Origin: Astropecten irregularis
Lineage: Eukaryota > Echinodermata > Asteroidea > Paxillosida > Astropectinidae
Direction: 5' to 3'
DNA length: 64,000 nt
Assembly (NCBI GenBank): GCA_963971285.1
Contig: OZ020255.1
Span: 15,892,931-15,956,930, forward strand
In this document: positions 22,569-34,196 of the stretch, in pieces
How the letters are laid out: every line of letters begins with the position of its first letter
Position numbering within the stretch: the first letter of the stretch is position 1
Notes under the pieces: generated by a model
Told to the model about the DNA's origin: nothing
What the model saw: the letters and a program-made list of their open reading frames with translations, nothing else
Database searches by the model: none
Program-made: the position numbers and the translations under genes

Positions 22569-22876
22569 AGGGCTTTTCGCACTATATCAAAAATCTCAGG
22601 GTTGGAACCGTATCAAACCCCAATTTTTTTTTTTAAACCCTTTTCATACTTGATTATTTTTCAACCCCAAGCCAACCCGGGTTGGACGGCCTAACCGGAT
22701 CAAAATCAACCCTGACCAGGGTTGAAATACTTAATCTGATTTCAAACTTAATTTTTCGTTGTGATCTGTATCGTATGAGCTGGTTCACCCAAAACGTTGT
22801 GTGAATGTTGCTGAACCGGGGCAGATCCGGGTTGGTTTCAGCACGGATCGAAAAGGAGAAAGTGTGATAAAGGCCT
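22569..22876. repeat. Family I element, copy 1
   Basis: AGGGCTTTTCGCACTATATC at the left; GAGAAAGTGTGATAAAGGCCT at the right. The interior has CCAACCCGGGTTGG and CACGGATCGAAAAGG, shared with the copy at 63341. The ends resemble the longer element at 48296. Confidence 0.8.
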
Positions 22877-23241
22877 ACAGTCGAATTTGACTTATAATAT
22901 GGTATTCTTTGAGGACATTTCCCGTTGCAAAAACAATTACAGCATGCTTTTTCATTGTTTTTTGGATGTAATACAAAATCCGGACTTGGCAGTAAACAAA
23001 GAAATTTGTGTCATTGCTAAAGACTATTAAAAGAATACAATGTCCATTTTTTGTAACAAACATGTATACCCATCCAAAAAATGTCCTGTAAAAGTGAAAA
23101 TAAAAATGAGGAGTTTAGAAACACTTTATGGACTGGATAGATCTATGAGTAATTTCCTAAATAAATATTCAAATGAGACTTGCATGATTCACGTATTAAG
23201 CGCTTGGTTTAAAGAGCTTATTCCTAGAAAATTCAGCTCTG
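22877..23241. other. No gene recognised
   Basis: AT-rich intron-like sequence. Short frames are not supported. Confidence 0.4.
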
Positions 23242-23545
23242 TTAAAGGTATAATACATGATTGGTAAACAGCACTCACACTATGTCTAATCCAACATGTA
23301 CTATACAATAACACACCTGTGAAAATTTGAGCTCAATCTGCTTTATGCTTCATGAGAAAATAGCGAAAGATCAAAACTGTTTTCGGTCTTGTTTGACTTA
23401 TTTCTGGATAAATACACCATTTCAGGCGGAAATGTTTTAACCGTATGTTTCTACCAGCACCATCTTCATATTCTAAAAGTTATACTTATTAAATCTGTGA
23501 ACTTTTCTGTTTGGGTATATTACCAATCATGTACTGTACCTTTAA
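23242..23545 (+). mobile_element. Family B TTAA-type MITE
   Basis: TTAAAGGTATAATACATGAT at 23242 and TACTGTACCTTTAA at 23545, TTAA at both ends. It has deletions near the B-specific half; the half shared with family A (ATTTCTGGATAAATACACCA, TTTCTACCAGCACCATCTTC) is intact. Confidence 0.85.
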
Positions 23546-24623
23546 GCCATTTCATCTACATCTTCAAAAAGATATCATTTGCTGTGATGACATGCTTTTT
23601 GTCTGAGGAAATTGCACAAAACTAGAAACTGTTAATTAAATGTTTGTATTTAGGAATGATCAATTCTTCCCTACAGATATTTTTATAATCATATACTGTC
23701 TGTGTCAGTTCATTGTCATGTAACCGTGTTCTACATGGATAGGAGAGGGCCTCGTTGCCCCCACAAATCACCACCTTAGTACTTGCCCTGTCAAGAACTC
23801 GCTGCCAATTTCCCATCCCCATTATCTTCCTGGATGTCGGGGGCTGTGAAATTTCCACTGAGGCCATTCGCAGCTTCTCAATCATATACCTGCTGTAATT
23901 TTGTCTTCCTCTCTTTTCTCTCGGATACAATCTTGTGAGATATTCCCACCGTTGTGTCCCCTCGGGCAACCGCGGTGAATTGACCCCTACAGCAATCACG
24001 TAGTACATGTCTAGTTTTATTGAGCATCTTCTTCTTCTTCTTCTTCTTCGTCGCCGTTTTTTTCGTTTTAATCAGAAACAAATATATTGAGTAATGAGAT
24101 CTTGTAAAAGATGGATGTAAGTCAGCCCAGGGACATTCAGGGCCGACGTTACCTCCCTTGATGTGGGGCTTCTGGTCTCTGCATCGTGTACATGTACAGT
24201 CGCTCGGCATCAAGGTTCTTTTGTCTTGTCTTAGTCGGATTTTCTCAACTGTTTTAAGATTCTGGTTTCTTTATGGCCGCTGATGAAAGGTTGTTTTGTG
24301 GGATTTTTGGTCCCATTACGTGACAAGGTTGCTAAGTTATTGCTTGGCATTCTGAATTCTCGCGCTGAATTCTAAACAAAACGAATTCAGAAAAAAACGA
24401 AATTGAAATTGGATTTCACATGAATGGCGTTCATTCCTGTATGCTTTTGATTGTTCAATTTCCCTGTACATCTAGGAATAATGTGTAATTAAGTTGCTAG
24501 TTGAATACCAAGTTAGTAATTGGCTGTTGATGTAATTAATCAGGCACCTTTTCAGTGACCTTTTGTCTCTTTATATCATATATATACAAACTTGTCTAGA
24601 AACTCTGGCACTCAGGAGATACA
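23546..24623. other. No supported gene; CTT microsatellite
   Basis: Holds a 128-codon minus-strand frame (23622-24008) with ordinary composition and no splice logic, left uncalled. A CTT repeat lies at about 24026-24048. The rest is AT-rich and unique-looking. Confidence 0.4.
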
Positions 24624-24817
24624 ATGGAACACCACTATAACGGACATTGCTATGCAGAACATTTGGCTATACTGAACATCATCCTTGGCTCCCAAATTTG
24701 TGTACAATACATGCACAATATGGTTTTTTAAACATACATGTACATGTGTAATGAATGGCCACTATAATGGCCAATATCTGTGCATCCCACCGTGTCCGTT
24801 GTAGTGGCGTTCCACGG
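24624..24817. repeat. Inverted-repeat element
   Basis: TGGAACACCACTATAACGGA at the left is mirrored by TCCGTTGTAGTGGCGTTCCA at the right. The arms are about 22 bp around a 150-bp interior that includes CATGTACATGTG and another mirror pair GCCACTATAATGGC. Confidence 0.7.
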
Positions 24818-24971
24818 TACATTGTACAAATAAGAACACTGAGTGATCTTCTTTCCCCTTGTTTTAATTTATAAAATCTTGGAGTTAAGTCCATGGGTAT
24901 GTCTTTTGAGGACCTTGAACATTTACATGAGCTTCAAAGTCAGGAATAAGAGCACGCATCATTCTAAGACC

Positions 24972-25206
24972 AGGGGCCAATTTTCATGGAGCTGTAAAGC
25001 TCAAAGTTTGCTTAGCACAAAATGTCTTGCTCAATAAAACAAACCTCCATTAAAAATTCCATTTGATATTCGTGGTCAACGAAAGAACAATCACAAGTGA
25101 TACACAACACATGGAAATTTGGTTGTTAATTCTGTTTTTATCAATCTGACAGAAATTTTGTGATTAGTGAATTTTTGTGCTAAGCAGGACCATATAATTG
25201 GCCCAA
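24972..25206 (+). repeat. Family D fold-back element, copy 1
   Basis: GGGGCCAATTTTCATGGAGC at the left; GTGCTAAGCAGGACCATATAATTGGCCC at the right. The interior has TTAGCACAAAATGTCTTGCT and ACACATGGAAATTTGGTTGT, as at 31935 and 44605. Confidence 0.85.
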
Positions 25207-25303
25207 ATTGGTGTCATTCGGATTCATGGCCTGGTGTTCTTGTTTCTGTTGTTTCTGCTTAGTGAATATTCTTCCACATTTTCTGCTTCATCTTTGCCGT
25301 CAG

Positions 25304-25456
25304 CTGTTCCCAACATCACACCCAGGATTTCCTGGTTCTGGAGCTCATATAATTTTCAACCCAGTAGTAGTTCCCGGTGGGATCAACCCTCTTTCACTTC
25401 CCCTACCCCTTCAGGGTACCCCCACCCCTCTCCCCTACCCTCACACCTCTCTATAA
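25304..25456 (+). CDS. Candidate exon, Pro-rich, ending in a stop
   Basis: A strong pyrimidine tract with acceptor TTTGCCGTCAG ends at 25303. The following phase-0 frame runs 50 codons to TAA at 25454-25456. It starts LFPTSHPGFPGSGAHIIFNP and continues Pro/Leu-rich (GGINPLSLPLPLQG, then TPTPLPYPHTSL). It would extend exon 22219 directly and end an isoform. No AATAAA lies close downstream, which weakens the terminal-exon reading. Alternatively it is a 60-base internal exon (25304-25363) using the weak phase-0 donor CCA|GTAGTA. The overlapping 108-codon frame from 25198 starts inside the family D repeat and is probably a shadow. Confidence 0.42.
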   Translation: MFPTSHPGFPGSGAHIIFNPVVVPGGINPLSLPLPLQGTPTPLPYPHTSL

Positions 25457-25728
25457 TCCCATCTTTATCACAACACCATCATAATACTCATAATCCTGTC
25501 ATATTCATTCTCTGTGAGCGCTGACCGTTGGACAACAGTGACACTCAAACGGACCAAATATTGACAACGCCCCAAATGCATTAGAGTCAGACGTGTATGT
25601 ACGTGTACATGTACATCGTAGAAACCAGAAGAAAAAGGCTCATTTATGAAGCAGAATACACTCTCCTTCATTGATGAGTTTTGACCTAAGATGAGTGATG
25701 TGTTTTTACAATTCATATCCCTCCCTGG

Positions 25729-25961
25729 GGCCAATTCAAGCACAAATTTGCTTAAAACATGAAAAGTCTACCTTGATTAAATAGGATTACCAACCAAATT
25801 TGCATATGTGATGTTTACTGCTTTTGAGTTTGTATTTGGCCATTGTTTGCTGAGCATAACATTCACAAGGAGTTTTCGCAGGCATACTGATTTAATTTAC
25901 CCAGGTTTTTGGTGCCTAAGCAAATTTTAGTGCTTAAGCAGCTCAGTGAATTTGGTCCCCG
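25729..25961 (-). repeat. Family C fold-back element, copy 3
   Basis: GGGGCCAATTCAAGC at the left; GCTTAAGCAGCTCAGTGAATTTGGTCCCC at the right. The interior carries ACATTCACAAGGAGTTTTCG and GGATTACCAACCAAATTTG, the reverse of the copy at 3993. Confidence 0.8.
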
Positions 25962-26370
25962 TTAATTACCCACCTTTAGCAGTCCTCCCACCACCATACA
26001 CTATACACCTGAAGTGATTCCATAGAGTATTGTATATCAAAGGGTAAGCGAATGATTTGCCCTTTCAAGTTTCAGGGAAGTAATTTAAAGCAGGCCTGTC
26101 GAAGCTTGCAGATTTACCATTTGTTATTTTTTAATTTGGAGTTTTGCTGCATTTTTTCCCCAGAGATTATAAGTTTTTTTGTAAACCTTTGGTGCTTATG
26201 TTCACATACAAAGTGTGGACTTAATACATACTGCTATGTGTTGTTGTTAATTTGCCTATACTATTTCAGTTTCTTATATTATAAGCACAAGTTTAGATTG
26301 GTCCTGGATTTTACAAGTTTAAAAATTCATTGACATGACCATAAAGACTGAAAAAAATAATACATTTCTG
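25962..26370. other. No gene recognised
   Basis: A 93-codon frame at 26052 is Phe/Leu-rich by base composition only. Not called. Confidence 0.4.
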
Positions 26371-26530
26371 TACAGTAATAAACTGGTGGAAACTGCTCAT
26401 TAACCAAAATAATGACCTGAACTTAAATGATTGGAGTTAGGAGGGCCTGATGTTCTGATCCTAGCATTACAGGATTCTAAAAAGATCCTGCTAGGATAAA
26501 AAAAAGTCAGCCCCTCTTAAATTCCAAGCA
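26371..26530 (-). repeat. Family K element, copy 2
   Basis: AGTAATAAACTGGTGGAAAC, AACCAAAATAATGACCTGAA and TTGGAGTTAGGAGGGCCTGA, then a degraded GATCCTAGC...GCTAGGAT core and GCCCCTCTTAAATTCCAAGC. Confidence 0.75.
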
Positions 26531-26714
26531 AAATAATAAATACCTGATAGATGTATAAATGACAGGATTTTCATCCAAAATTTAAATCTGTGTATGGCTT
26601 ATTGGCTAAAGATTGAAAAACTGTCTGTCTGAAAAAAATAGTAATGATTGAAAATAAGTTGTCTGACCACTCAGAGTAAACAGTTAAGAGTGAAAACTGC
26701 CTGTACACCCCTTG

Positions 26715-27030
26715 TAAAAGGTAGTATCATACTTTGGAAGCATACCGAAACAGAAATTTCCACAGATTTACCAATAACTTACAGGGTATGAAGACAGTGA
26801 TGGTAGAATCATTGTGTTAACATTTTCTGCCTGAAATGCTGTAATTTATCCAGAAAAGAGTAAAAACCTATTGACCAAAAAAAATTTTGATCTGGAAGAT
26901 ACAAAATCCTGTGAAAAGATTTTTTAAAACGTGGGAATATTTTACTGTTTTCTCAAAAAGTGGGCACCGTATGGGACTGGGAATTTCACAGATGACTGTT
27001 ACTGTATAGGGTCCGTCATATTTAAATTTT
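26715..27030 (+). mobile_element. Family A MITE, right end missing
   Basis: AAAAGGTAGTATCATACTTT at the left. The family interior runs to CACAGATGACTGTTACTGTA (about 27006). The last part, up to ACCAAAGTATGATACTACC, is absent. Confidence 0.8.
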
Positions 27031-28552
27031 TGCTGTTTTCTTTTTAGGAGAACAGACATCAAGATATCATTTTTCAGTGTTTAAGTTTCACATACGGTAC
27101 TCCGCTGTTAAATTAGAGGCAAAAACAAACAAATGTCTATTCATTTTATGCAAGCAATAACCTTTATCGGTCATTAGTTTGGCCCGGCCATTGGTCAAAC
27201 CATTGGTCAGGTGAGACAGGTTGTCAGCGATCAGGTGGTCAGGTGGCGAAGCTAGCTTCACTGCATAATACATGTATGTAGAATTATATATTTTGTTTGT
27301 TGGTCATTTGCAAAGATAGAAGTCCTTCGTAATAATTGATCAGTAACATGATGAGGAACACAATACATGTCATGTGGTTAAGTTTCTGAGGTATAACTTG
27401 TCCTGTGTGTTATATGATGTGCACTAACATTTAAGGTACACGTATACAATTTCTAGCCATATGGTAGTGTAGTTAAATGTCATATGTTGTATAATGGATT
27501 CTGACTTGTACTCCTTGCCAAGCATAGATTGTAGTCTATCTTAGTGATGAGCCTGCCAAGTACATGTTGAGATATAGGGCTGAATGGCTCAGGTGGTTTT
27601 AATAGTCTGGTAGCCAGAGATACCTCATGTGATCACTGCATTGCCGCCGATCAGTCCAGTCTGTGTCACCTTATACTGCAATTACCGGTAAATATATGCT
27701 GTGACTGTAAAATAAGGAAAGGACTACACTTACACTGTATTATGTGAAAATGTTATGTTATTTTCCTCCTTATGTCCCCCAAGAAAACATATTTCCAAAT
27801 TATGACAAAACTTCTTTATCTTTACTAATTTTGCAGGCAGCTTTTTGCAGCTAGTATTTTCAGGGGAATTAATTTTTACTGTATGAATTAAGGTTTTTTA
27901 TAAAGTCGGTAGGCCTTTATGATTGGGACATTCAGAGTTTGGAGGGCATGGCGCGGCAGTTTGATCATAGCAAGATCTTTTATTTCTCAAAGGCTAAAAA
28001 ATTCAAGTAAAGCTTTCTCTAACGAATGTACTACTGGTATATTACACTTCCTGTGAGGAAACTCAAATGGCGTTATGATGTCTGCGACAGTACTTTTTCA
28101 CAGTTTTCCTTTTCTTGTACATGTAATATTATCAGCAGTACATCATAGCTACTGGAACTTAAGAAGGACAGAACTTCATCCATCATACTTGAAGTTTTTT
28201 GGACAGTTTCTCTGCAAGCAAGCCCGAAGCAGTCATCGCAAACACTTCTCCCTAACATCTTAGCCAGTGCTGTTATTGATGCCTAGCACGTTCCTGTATA
28301 GTACATGTTCGGGTGTATATGGTTCGCTGGCATGATATTCTGGCTGTTTAACACACATGAGATGGGTTATATCAAGCCTCCAGGGCTGATGTTTATCGGT
28401 GCTTGCACTGATGCATCAACACATATTAGCAGTAGACCCGTCAGCTCCATCATGTCTATGTTCTGTGTCATTTCATTCATGTACATGTATGAGATATGTT
28501 TCTCCGTCCACAGGGTTGCTTTGTAGGGGGACAAGGGATGCGATTTAGGAGT
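27031..28552. other. No gene recognised; possible tRNA-like fragment
   Basis: GGGCTGAATGGCTCAGGTGG at 27577 resembles the head of family V, but the B box is not clear, so it is at most a relic. Overlapping frames of 61-62 codons at 28073-28263 on both strands are not convincing. The rest is unique-looking. Confidence 0.4.
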
Positions 28553-28920
28553 TTAAAGGTAATATCATACTTTGGTTTTTATCAAAGAAATACAGATTCA
28601 TGGGCAAAAATATCAAGACAGATACAGTAACAGTCATCTGTGAAAATTGCAGTCCCATACGACGGTGCCCACTTTTTGAGAAAACAGTGAAAAACATCCA
28701 CAGTATTTCTTAAGTCTTTTCTCTTTTATTTTTGATCTTTTAAAAGATCAAAAAGATTTTCGGTTGTTGTTTTACTGATTTCTGGACAAATACACCATTT
28801 CAGGCGGAAAAATGTAAACAGAATGTTTCTACCGGCACCATCTTTATACCCTGTAATATATATGTAAATCTGTGAACATTTCTGTTTTGGTTTCTTACCA
28901 AAGTATGATACTACCTTTAA
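28553..28920 (-). mobile_element. Family A TTAA-type MITE, complete
   Basis: TTAAAGGTAATATCATACTT at 28553 and GTATGATACTACCTTTAA at 28920: both TTAA sites and both terminal repeats are present. 368 bp in reverse orientation with the intact central palindrome. One of the best copies for a consensus. Confidence 0.9.
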
Positions 28921-29129
28921 TTTGGATAAAGACGTATCTTGTGCAATTTTTTGAGAAAACTTTGGGTTGAAACATTTTCTTGATAAATACATGATTTAAT
29001 AGTGATAATTTGCAATGGTTACTGAAGGTTGAAGCTTTGAAAGGGTATATCTCAAGATTTAAATGAAATTCATTAATTTTTTTTTAGTTTTGATAAAATT
29101 GTTCAATCCTCAAAGTATAATTTCAAAGA
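28921..29129. other. No gene recognised
   Basis: AT-rich filler between two repeats. Confidence 0.4.
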
Positions 29130-29255
29130 TATTTCTGCAAATCATCAAATAACCACAAGGAGGAACTGAGTGAATTTTAAGTCAAAGAAAAGTGAACAGA
29201 GAAAAATTTACTGGAGATGGACTCGAACCAGCGATTTCTGATATTTCTTCAAAGA
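29130..29255 (-). repeat. Family V fragment
   Basis: ATCATCAAATAACCACAAGG followed by AAAATTTACTGGAGATGGACTCGAACCAGCG, the inverted tail and B box of family V. The remainder of the tRNA-like head is lost. Confidence 0.65.
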
Positions 29256-30130
29256 TTGACATCTTTTCTGTTCTTTACGTGGGGATTCTTGTTTGAATGT
29301 TTCTGGTTTAACTTATATTTTCTTTCTTTGGCAAAGCAGAACTCATTTGCAAGGGGTATGACAATCTCCGTATTCCAGTTTTTCTTAAAGGAAAATGTTC
29401 AAATATTTAAATCTTTCTCTATCATTGGACTGGGATTTAAGCTGAATAGTTAATTAATTTACTCCTTTGTTTTGTTCAAGTGAGTGACACCACTCAAAGT
29501 CATGTGATGCGAACCCAACATAATATAAATCATGCATATTCATGATCTTGTGTCGCGGTTATCTCAGATGCATACCAGTATATACTGTACTTCCATCAAT
29601 ATTACCATTGAGAAACCCCTGATGCATTTGAAAGAAAATAAAGTCGTTAGAGAATCTTTGGAAATCAAAACGTTAATTATACCAGCAACATTTTTAGTTA
29701 AAATAAGGACGAACCAATACAGGAATTTTGACAGATATCTTGTATGTTTCTACTGGTAATCGGACAATCCCCATTGTCTCATTGTTGTCTTGATTGCGTC
29801 GGATACCAGCAGTTTTGTTTCCTGTGACCGTACCTCTATAGGCTCGTGGGAAGTGACACCACCACAAAGCTGGTCTTTTCCTGTTTCTAAAAATGATGAT
29901 CATGTGTGTGACTTGGTTGCGTACATTAGACAATAAAGGTTGTGCACTTCCTTGTTTCAATAGCTAAACCAGAAACGAAAGTTTGCTGACAATGAATCCA
30001 TAGGTCATTGTGCAATCTGTTAGAGTGCTGTAGTGTTTGGCATCAAGGAGGCTTACTGTCATTGTCATTGTATTCACTGTATGTTTCACTGGGAAAAAAA
30101 TTTGACAAAAGGCTGAAGTCGTATTCAGAA
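29256..30130. other. No gene recognised
   Basis: Several 75-88 codon frames, none with splice support. It lies upstream of the exon at 30225 and could include promoter elements I cannot identify. Confidence 0.4.
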
Positions 30131-30224
30131 TTGTCTTGGAAATAAAGAGGAGATTCTGATCTGGACAATATACTGGAGTGAAGTTTTAGCATCAACTCGA
30201 GCGTCAATTTGGGGAATTTTTAAA

Positions 30225-30542
30225 ATGGAAAACAGCAAGAAGCAGTCCCAATCTCAAACCCAACAGCGTGCTAAAGTGCAATGGAACACTGGTAACCGAT
30301 CGGACAGGGGACCAGGATCATATATGGGCAATAACAGTCAGCTGTATAATAACCGTGAAGCTGGTTACCATCGTGATGCTGGGTACCACCGTGATGCGGG
30401 TTACCACGGGGACAGAGGATTCAATTCAAACGCGTATCATCATCGCACTGAGAACTTTTTCCGAAACAACTTCTACCGGGATTCGTACCGCGATCAAAAG
30501 TGGATGAATTATCAGCGAGCTCGCTACAATCAACATAGTCAG
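30225..30542 (+). CDS. Candidate first coding exon, Asn/Arg/Tyr/Gln-rich N-terminus
   Basis: ATG at 30225 in context AAAATGG; 106 codons to CAG|GTAGAA after 30542, phase 0. It begins MENSKKQSQSQTQQRAKVQW. Three tandem near-repeats of GYHRDAG occupy residues about 47-64. The rest is rich in Asn, Arg, Tyr and His (NNFYRDSYRDQKWMNYQRAR). It looks like a disordered, prion-like or RNA-associated N-terminal segment, an inference from composition only. The frame is also open upstream, but no acceptor leaves phase 0, so a first exon with 5' UTR is favoured. If unspliced, it would stop six codons later. The 79-codon frame in another register is a shadow. Confidence 0.72.
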
Positions 30543-30789
30543 GTAGAATCTTTTTTTATTTGATGTCTATAATTGATTCTATTTGTTCAATGGATTCAGT
30601 TTCATTGTCAAGTGTCAACCTCATCCCCTTGAGTTTGTCTGATCCCAAGTATAAAACCCCTGGATAGGCACCTCTTGTGCTGATTGGATGATATGGTTCA
30701 ATATTCACATCAACATCTGCATACATGTTAATTGTTTTAGTTAGTGATTTTAATATGAAGAGGACAAACTGGAACAGGTCTCCAGCATA
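30543..30789 (+). other. Intron start
   Basis: Starts GTAGAATC. The 127-codon minus-strand frame across 30556-30939 runs into the tandem repeat and is not called. Confidence 0.4.
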
Positions 30790-31125
30790 ACTATTGACTG
30801 CTAAGGAGTGCGATAATGTACAAATATTGACCACTAAAGAGTGGGATAGTACAACTATCCTCCCATAGTGATTCCAAGTATAGAAATATTGACTGCTAAA
30901 GAGTGGGATAGTACAACTATCCTCCCATAGTGATTCCAAGTATAGAAATATTGACTGCTAAAGAGTGGGATAGTACAACTATCCTCCCATAGTGATTCCA
31001 AGTATAGAAATATTGACCACTAAAGAGTGGGATAGTACAACTATCCTCCCATAGTGATTCCAAGTATAGAAATATTGACTGCTAAAGAGTGTGATAGTAC
31101 AACTATCCTCCCATAGTGATCATGG
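30790..31125 (+). repeat. Minisatellite, 62-bp unit, about five copies
   Basis: GAGTGGGATAG recurs at 30839, 30901, 30963 and 31025, and as GAGTGTGATAG at 31087, an exact 62-bp period. Units differ by a few bases (GACTGC versus GACCAC). Each contains GATAGTACAACTATC, a small hairpin. The first unit at 30790 is diverged. Confidence 0.95.
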
Positions 31126-31324
31126 TATAAAATAGTTTCCCTGTTACATGATTAAGTCAATATACTGCATTACACTTCACACACTAATTAATTCTGTCCG
31201 AAAAAATATGTACGAAATGAAGTTTGCACTGGTCATCTTTTGAATAAAAAAGACAAATATTTATAAACAGTGCATCAAGGCAACAATAGTGAACTTTGGT
31301 TCAAAGGGGAATCAAATTATCTAA
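31126..31324. other. No gene recognised
   Basis: AT-rich filler. Confidence 0.4.
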
Positions 31325-31550
31325 AATAAAATCATCAAATAACCACAAGGGAATCTGACTGAATATAAGGTCATTGAAAAGTGAAAAAAGAAAAATTGAC
31401 CGGAACGGGATTCAAACCATTGACCTCCGGAATACCGTACCAGTGCTCTTACCAACTGAGCCATTCAGCCCTATGTTGGTGGTGACCCCAATAGTCAATT
31501 ATCTTTGTTCGTTTGGCAGTCAGAAGCCATGAAACCACTCACATACCCCT
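31325..31550 (-). repeat. Family V tRNA-containing repeat, reverse copy
   Basis: Tail ATCATCAAATAACCACAAGG, then inverted B box GGGATTCAAACC, then inverted A box CCAACTGAGCCATTC, then ATAGTCAATTATCTTTGTTC and AGTCAGAAGCCATGAAACCA. The order matches 13251-13605 in reverse. Confidence 0.8.
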
Positions 31551-31934
31551 ATCTAAAATAATTATGTTCATAGCTCCTTGCCAATTTGCAGATTATTTGT
31601 TTTCTCCAGAATCACTCTAAATTTCCATTAACATGTCGGCATGATTTAAATAAATGATATGAATTTAAGAATGATAAGCCTGAAAAATGCGCGTTGGAAG
31701 GCTTTTTATATAAACCACTCAGTTCTAAATTATTAACGTGAAGGTCATCACCAATCACCACAGGAAGGATATATCTTACAAGCAAAAAAGAACTTCCTTT
31801 TGGATTTTGTCTTCCTCTTTGGTTTAGCTCTGGCATATACTGTTCATTTCCTTCATGACAAGAACAGCACCATGTGCAACTGATTGCATTGCCATGGAGA
31901 TGTTAAGCAGCCATTTTAATTCCTCCTGCACACA
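31551..31934. other. No gene recognised
   Basis: One 74-codon minus frame at 31612-31836 without support. Confidence 0.4.
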
Positions 31935-32180
31935 GAGGCCAATTTCATGGAGCTGTTATGTGGGAAAAAAAATGCTTAGCACAAAATGTCTTGCTCAATA
32001 AAACAAACCACCATTAAAAATTCCATTTGATATTCATGGTCAGCGAACAACAGCCAAAGAACAATCACAAGTGAAACACAACACATGGAAATTTGGTTGT
32101 TAATCCTGTTTTTATTATTAAGACAGAAATGTCATGCTTAGCACATTTTTGTGCTAAGCAGGGCCTTTAAATTGGCCCCT
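31935..32180 (+). repeat. Family D fold-back element, copy 2
   Basis: AGGCCAATTTCATGGAGCTG at the left; GTGCTAAGCAGGGCCTTTAA then ATTGGCCCC at the right. AAAATGTCTTGCTCAATAAA and GAACAATCACAAGTGAAACA lie inside. Confidence 0.85.
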
Positions 32181-32842
32181 GAAGGGATCTGCTATCACAA
32201 TTGAATAAGTTTGATTTTTAAGTCAACAGCCATGAGCATATGTCCTACTGTTTAAAGACAATGCCATCTCATTGACTTATCTCATACAAATCTCCTAAAT
32301 TGTCTCAGGTTTCAACAGACAGAGAACGATAGCCCCTTAAGTGTCATATACCGTTGTCAAGCACTTTCCACCTCATCTGTCTGGTAATAATATCCAAATT
32401 TTGGATGTCTGTGGTAACCCATTTTTTTTATAACACGAATCACTTTTTAATTCCTTGCCTTTCACGCCCTTCTCCTGTTTCCAATGCCTTCTGTAATCTT
32501 TCTTATTATGAGAGAAATGTGAAGAGATTTCTCCGTCCAAGATGGCCGTTACGTACGATGTTCTTCATCTTATCTTTCTTTTTTCCTCTCCGTTCTCCTC
32601 TTGTGGCCTTCACCTGGGGGGGGGGGGGGCGATTTGGTCTCGTGATCAGGAATCAGCAGAGGATACAATTTCAGTGCAGATAACCGACTGTCAATCACCA
32701 AGTATTATTTCCTTTCAAATGAAAAATAGATATCAATTTTTTTTTCCGGGTTTTAATGAACATATGTACAGCTGTATAGTGTAGTTTGTGGAACAGATAC
32801 ATGTACTTGTTTTATTTTAACATGAAGAATAAATACAATTTC
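32181..32842. other. No gene recognised; G-tract
   Basis: A run of about 12 G lies at 32617-32628. Frames of 109 and 80 codons around it are not supported by splice sites. Confidence 0.4.
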
Positions 32843-33005
32843 AGGCCTGGAATTTGATTCTGAAAGGGGCAAGGCCACTTTTCAATTGAAAGGGCACTTC
32901 CATTGGAAAATATTAATGTCTATGGAAATATTTGAAGGGGCACAAAGGCCAAGAACCAGGGCAACGAAGGACAAGTCCTCTGTGGCCTCTGTTAAATTCA
33001 AGGCT
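32843..33005. repeat. Family S palindromic element, copy 2
   Basis: AGGCCTGGAATTTGATTCTG at the left; GGCCTCTGTTAAATTCAAGG at the right. It aligns along its length to 4802-4960. Confidence 0.75.
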
Positions 33006-33445
33006 TGCAATTTAAGGAGAATATTCCTTGCATTTATTTTAGGAAATTTTTCTCGAGTATTTATTTCATTTTGGCCGAAAATCTGTAGCCATTATTAAAT
33101 TAATAAGCCATATGGATTATAGCTGGTACCCTGTACAAACATGGTTGACAATAGTCCTCAGATATGAATCAATTGATAAGCTGTCATGTCTTAAGAAACA
33201 TCTTACGTCAAGACTCTCTAATCTGTTTTCTTTCTCCCTAAGTAAATTGACACAAACCTGTCTCCTCATACATACAGCACTGTGACGTTCAGCATTGTGT
33301 GTATACCTCATTGTACTAATAGGTTTATGCACAGTATGTACATGATGTACATTATTGGCTTAAACAACAATTAAGTAATAGCATATGATCCATCAATTGG
33401 AAATCTAACAGATAAAACTAAATCCATCATGAAAGATGCCTAAAA
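33006..33445. other. No gene recognised
   Basis: No supported frame or repeat. Confidence 0.4.
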
Positions 33446-33515
33446 GGTAATTTCATACTTTGGTTTTTGTCAAAGGAAATGCAGATTCATGGGCAAAAAT
33501 ATGAAGAAAGTTGCA
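33446..33515 (-). mobile_element. Family A MITE fragment
   Basis: AAAAGGTAATTTCATACTTT then AGATTCATGGGCAAAAATAT, the right end of family A in reverse. It stops after about 70 bp. Confidence 0.75.
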
Positions 33516-33829
33516 ACACAAGTCAAAAAGTGAGAAAGAAAAGTGAACTGACCAATGAATGACCCTGTAATAAAGAAGTACCGTACCTCCTGCCTTGCAA
33601 TTTTTTTATCCAATCACAAGTGTCCCTCGTTAATTCCTTTTATATCTGGGTAACTTGAAACTGTCCCTGTATGTTGATTAAGCACAAGGTCAAAGGGCAC
33701 GATCACAAACCAATCCCAAGTTCAAGTTCAGAGTTTGGAGAGAGTTCAAATGAAATATAAACCTGGATGGATGGAGATGTTCCTGTCACTTCAACAGGTT
33801 GGTCTCCTTCATATTTATTTGTCTTTTCC
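33516..33829. other. No gene recognised
   Basis: Unique-looking filler. Confidence 0.4.
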
Positions 33830-34196
33830 TTAAAGGTAGTATCATACTTTGATAAGACACCAAAACAGAAATGTTCACAGATTTACGTATAACTTTCAGG
33901 GTATGAAGATGGTGCTGGTAGAAACATACCATTAAAATGTTTCCGCCTGAAATGGTGTATTTATCCAGAAATTAGTTAAACAACGACCGAAAATCTTTTT
34001 GATCTTTTAAAAGATCAAAAATAAAAGAGGAAAGACTTAAGAAATACTGCGGCCGTTTTTCACGATTTTCTCAAAAAGTATGGGCACCGTATGGGACTGA
34101 AATTTTCACAGATGACTGTGACTGTGTCTTCCTTGATATTTTTGCCCATGATTCTGTACTTCTTGGACAAAAACCAAAGTATGATACTACCTTTAA
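33830..34196 (+). mobile_element. Family A TTAA-type MITE, complete
   Basis: TTAAAGGTAGTATCATACTT at 33830 and AAGTATGATACTACCTTTAA ending at 34196. A perfect 26-bp palindrome occupies 33996-34021. It shares its right TTAA with the next copy. Confidence 0.92.

Noticed and set aside
23622-24008. 128-codon minus-strand frame
   Set aside because: Longest non-repeat frame on the minus strand, but with no recognised motif or composition bias and no splice sites or neighbouring exon. This length is expected by chance in 64 kb.
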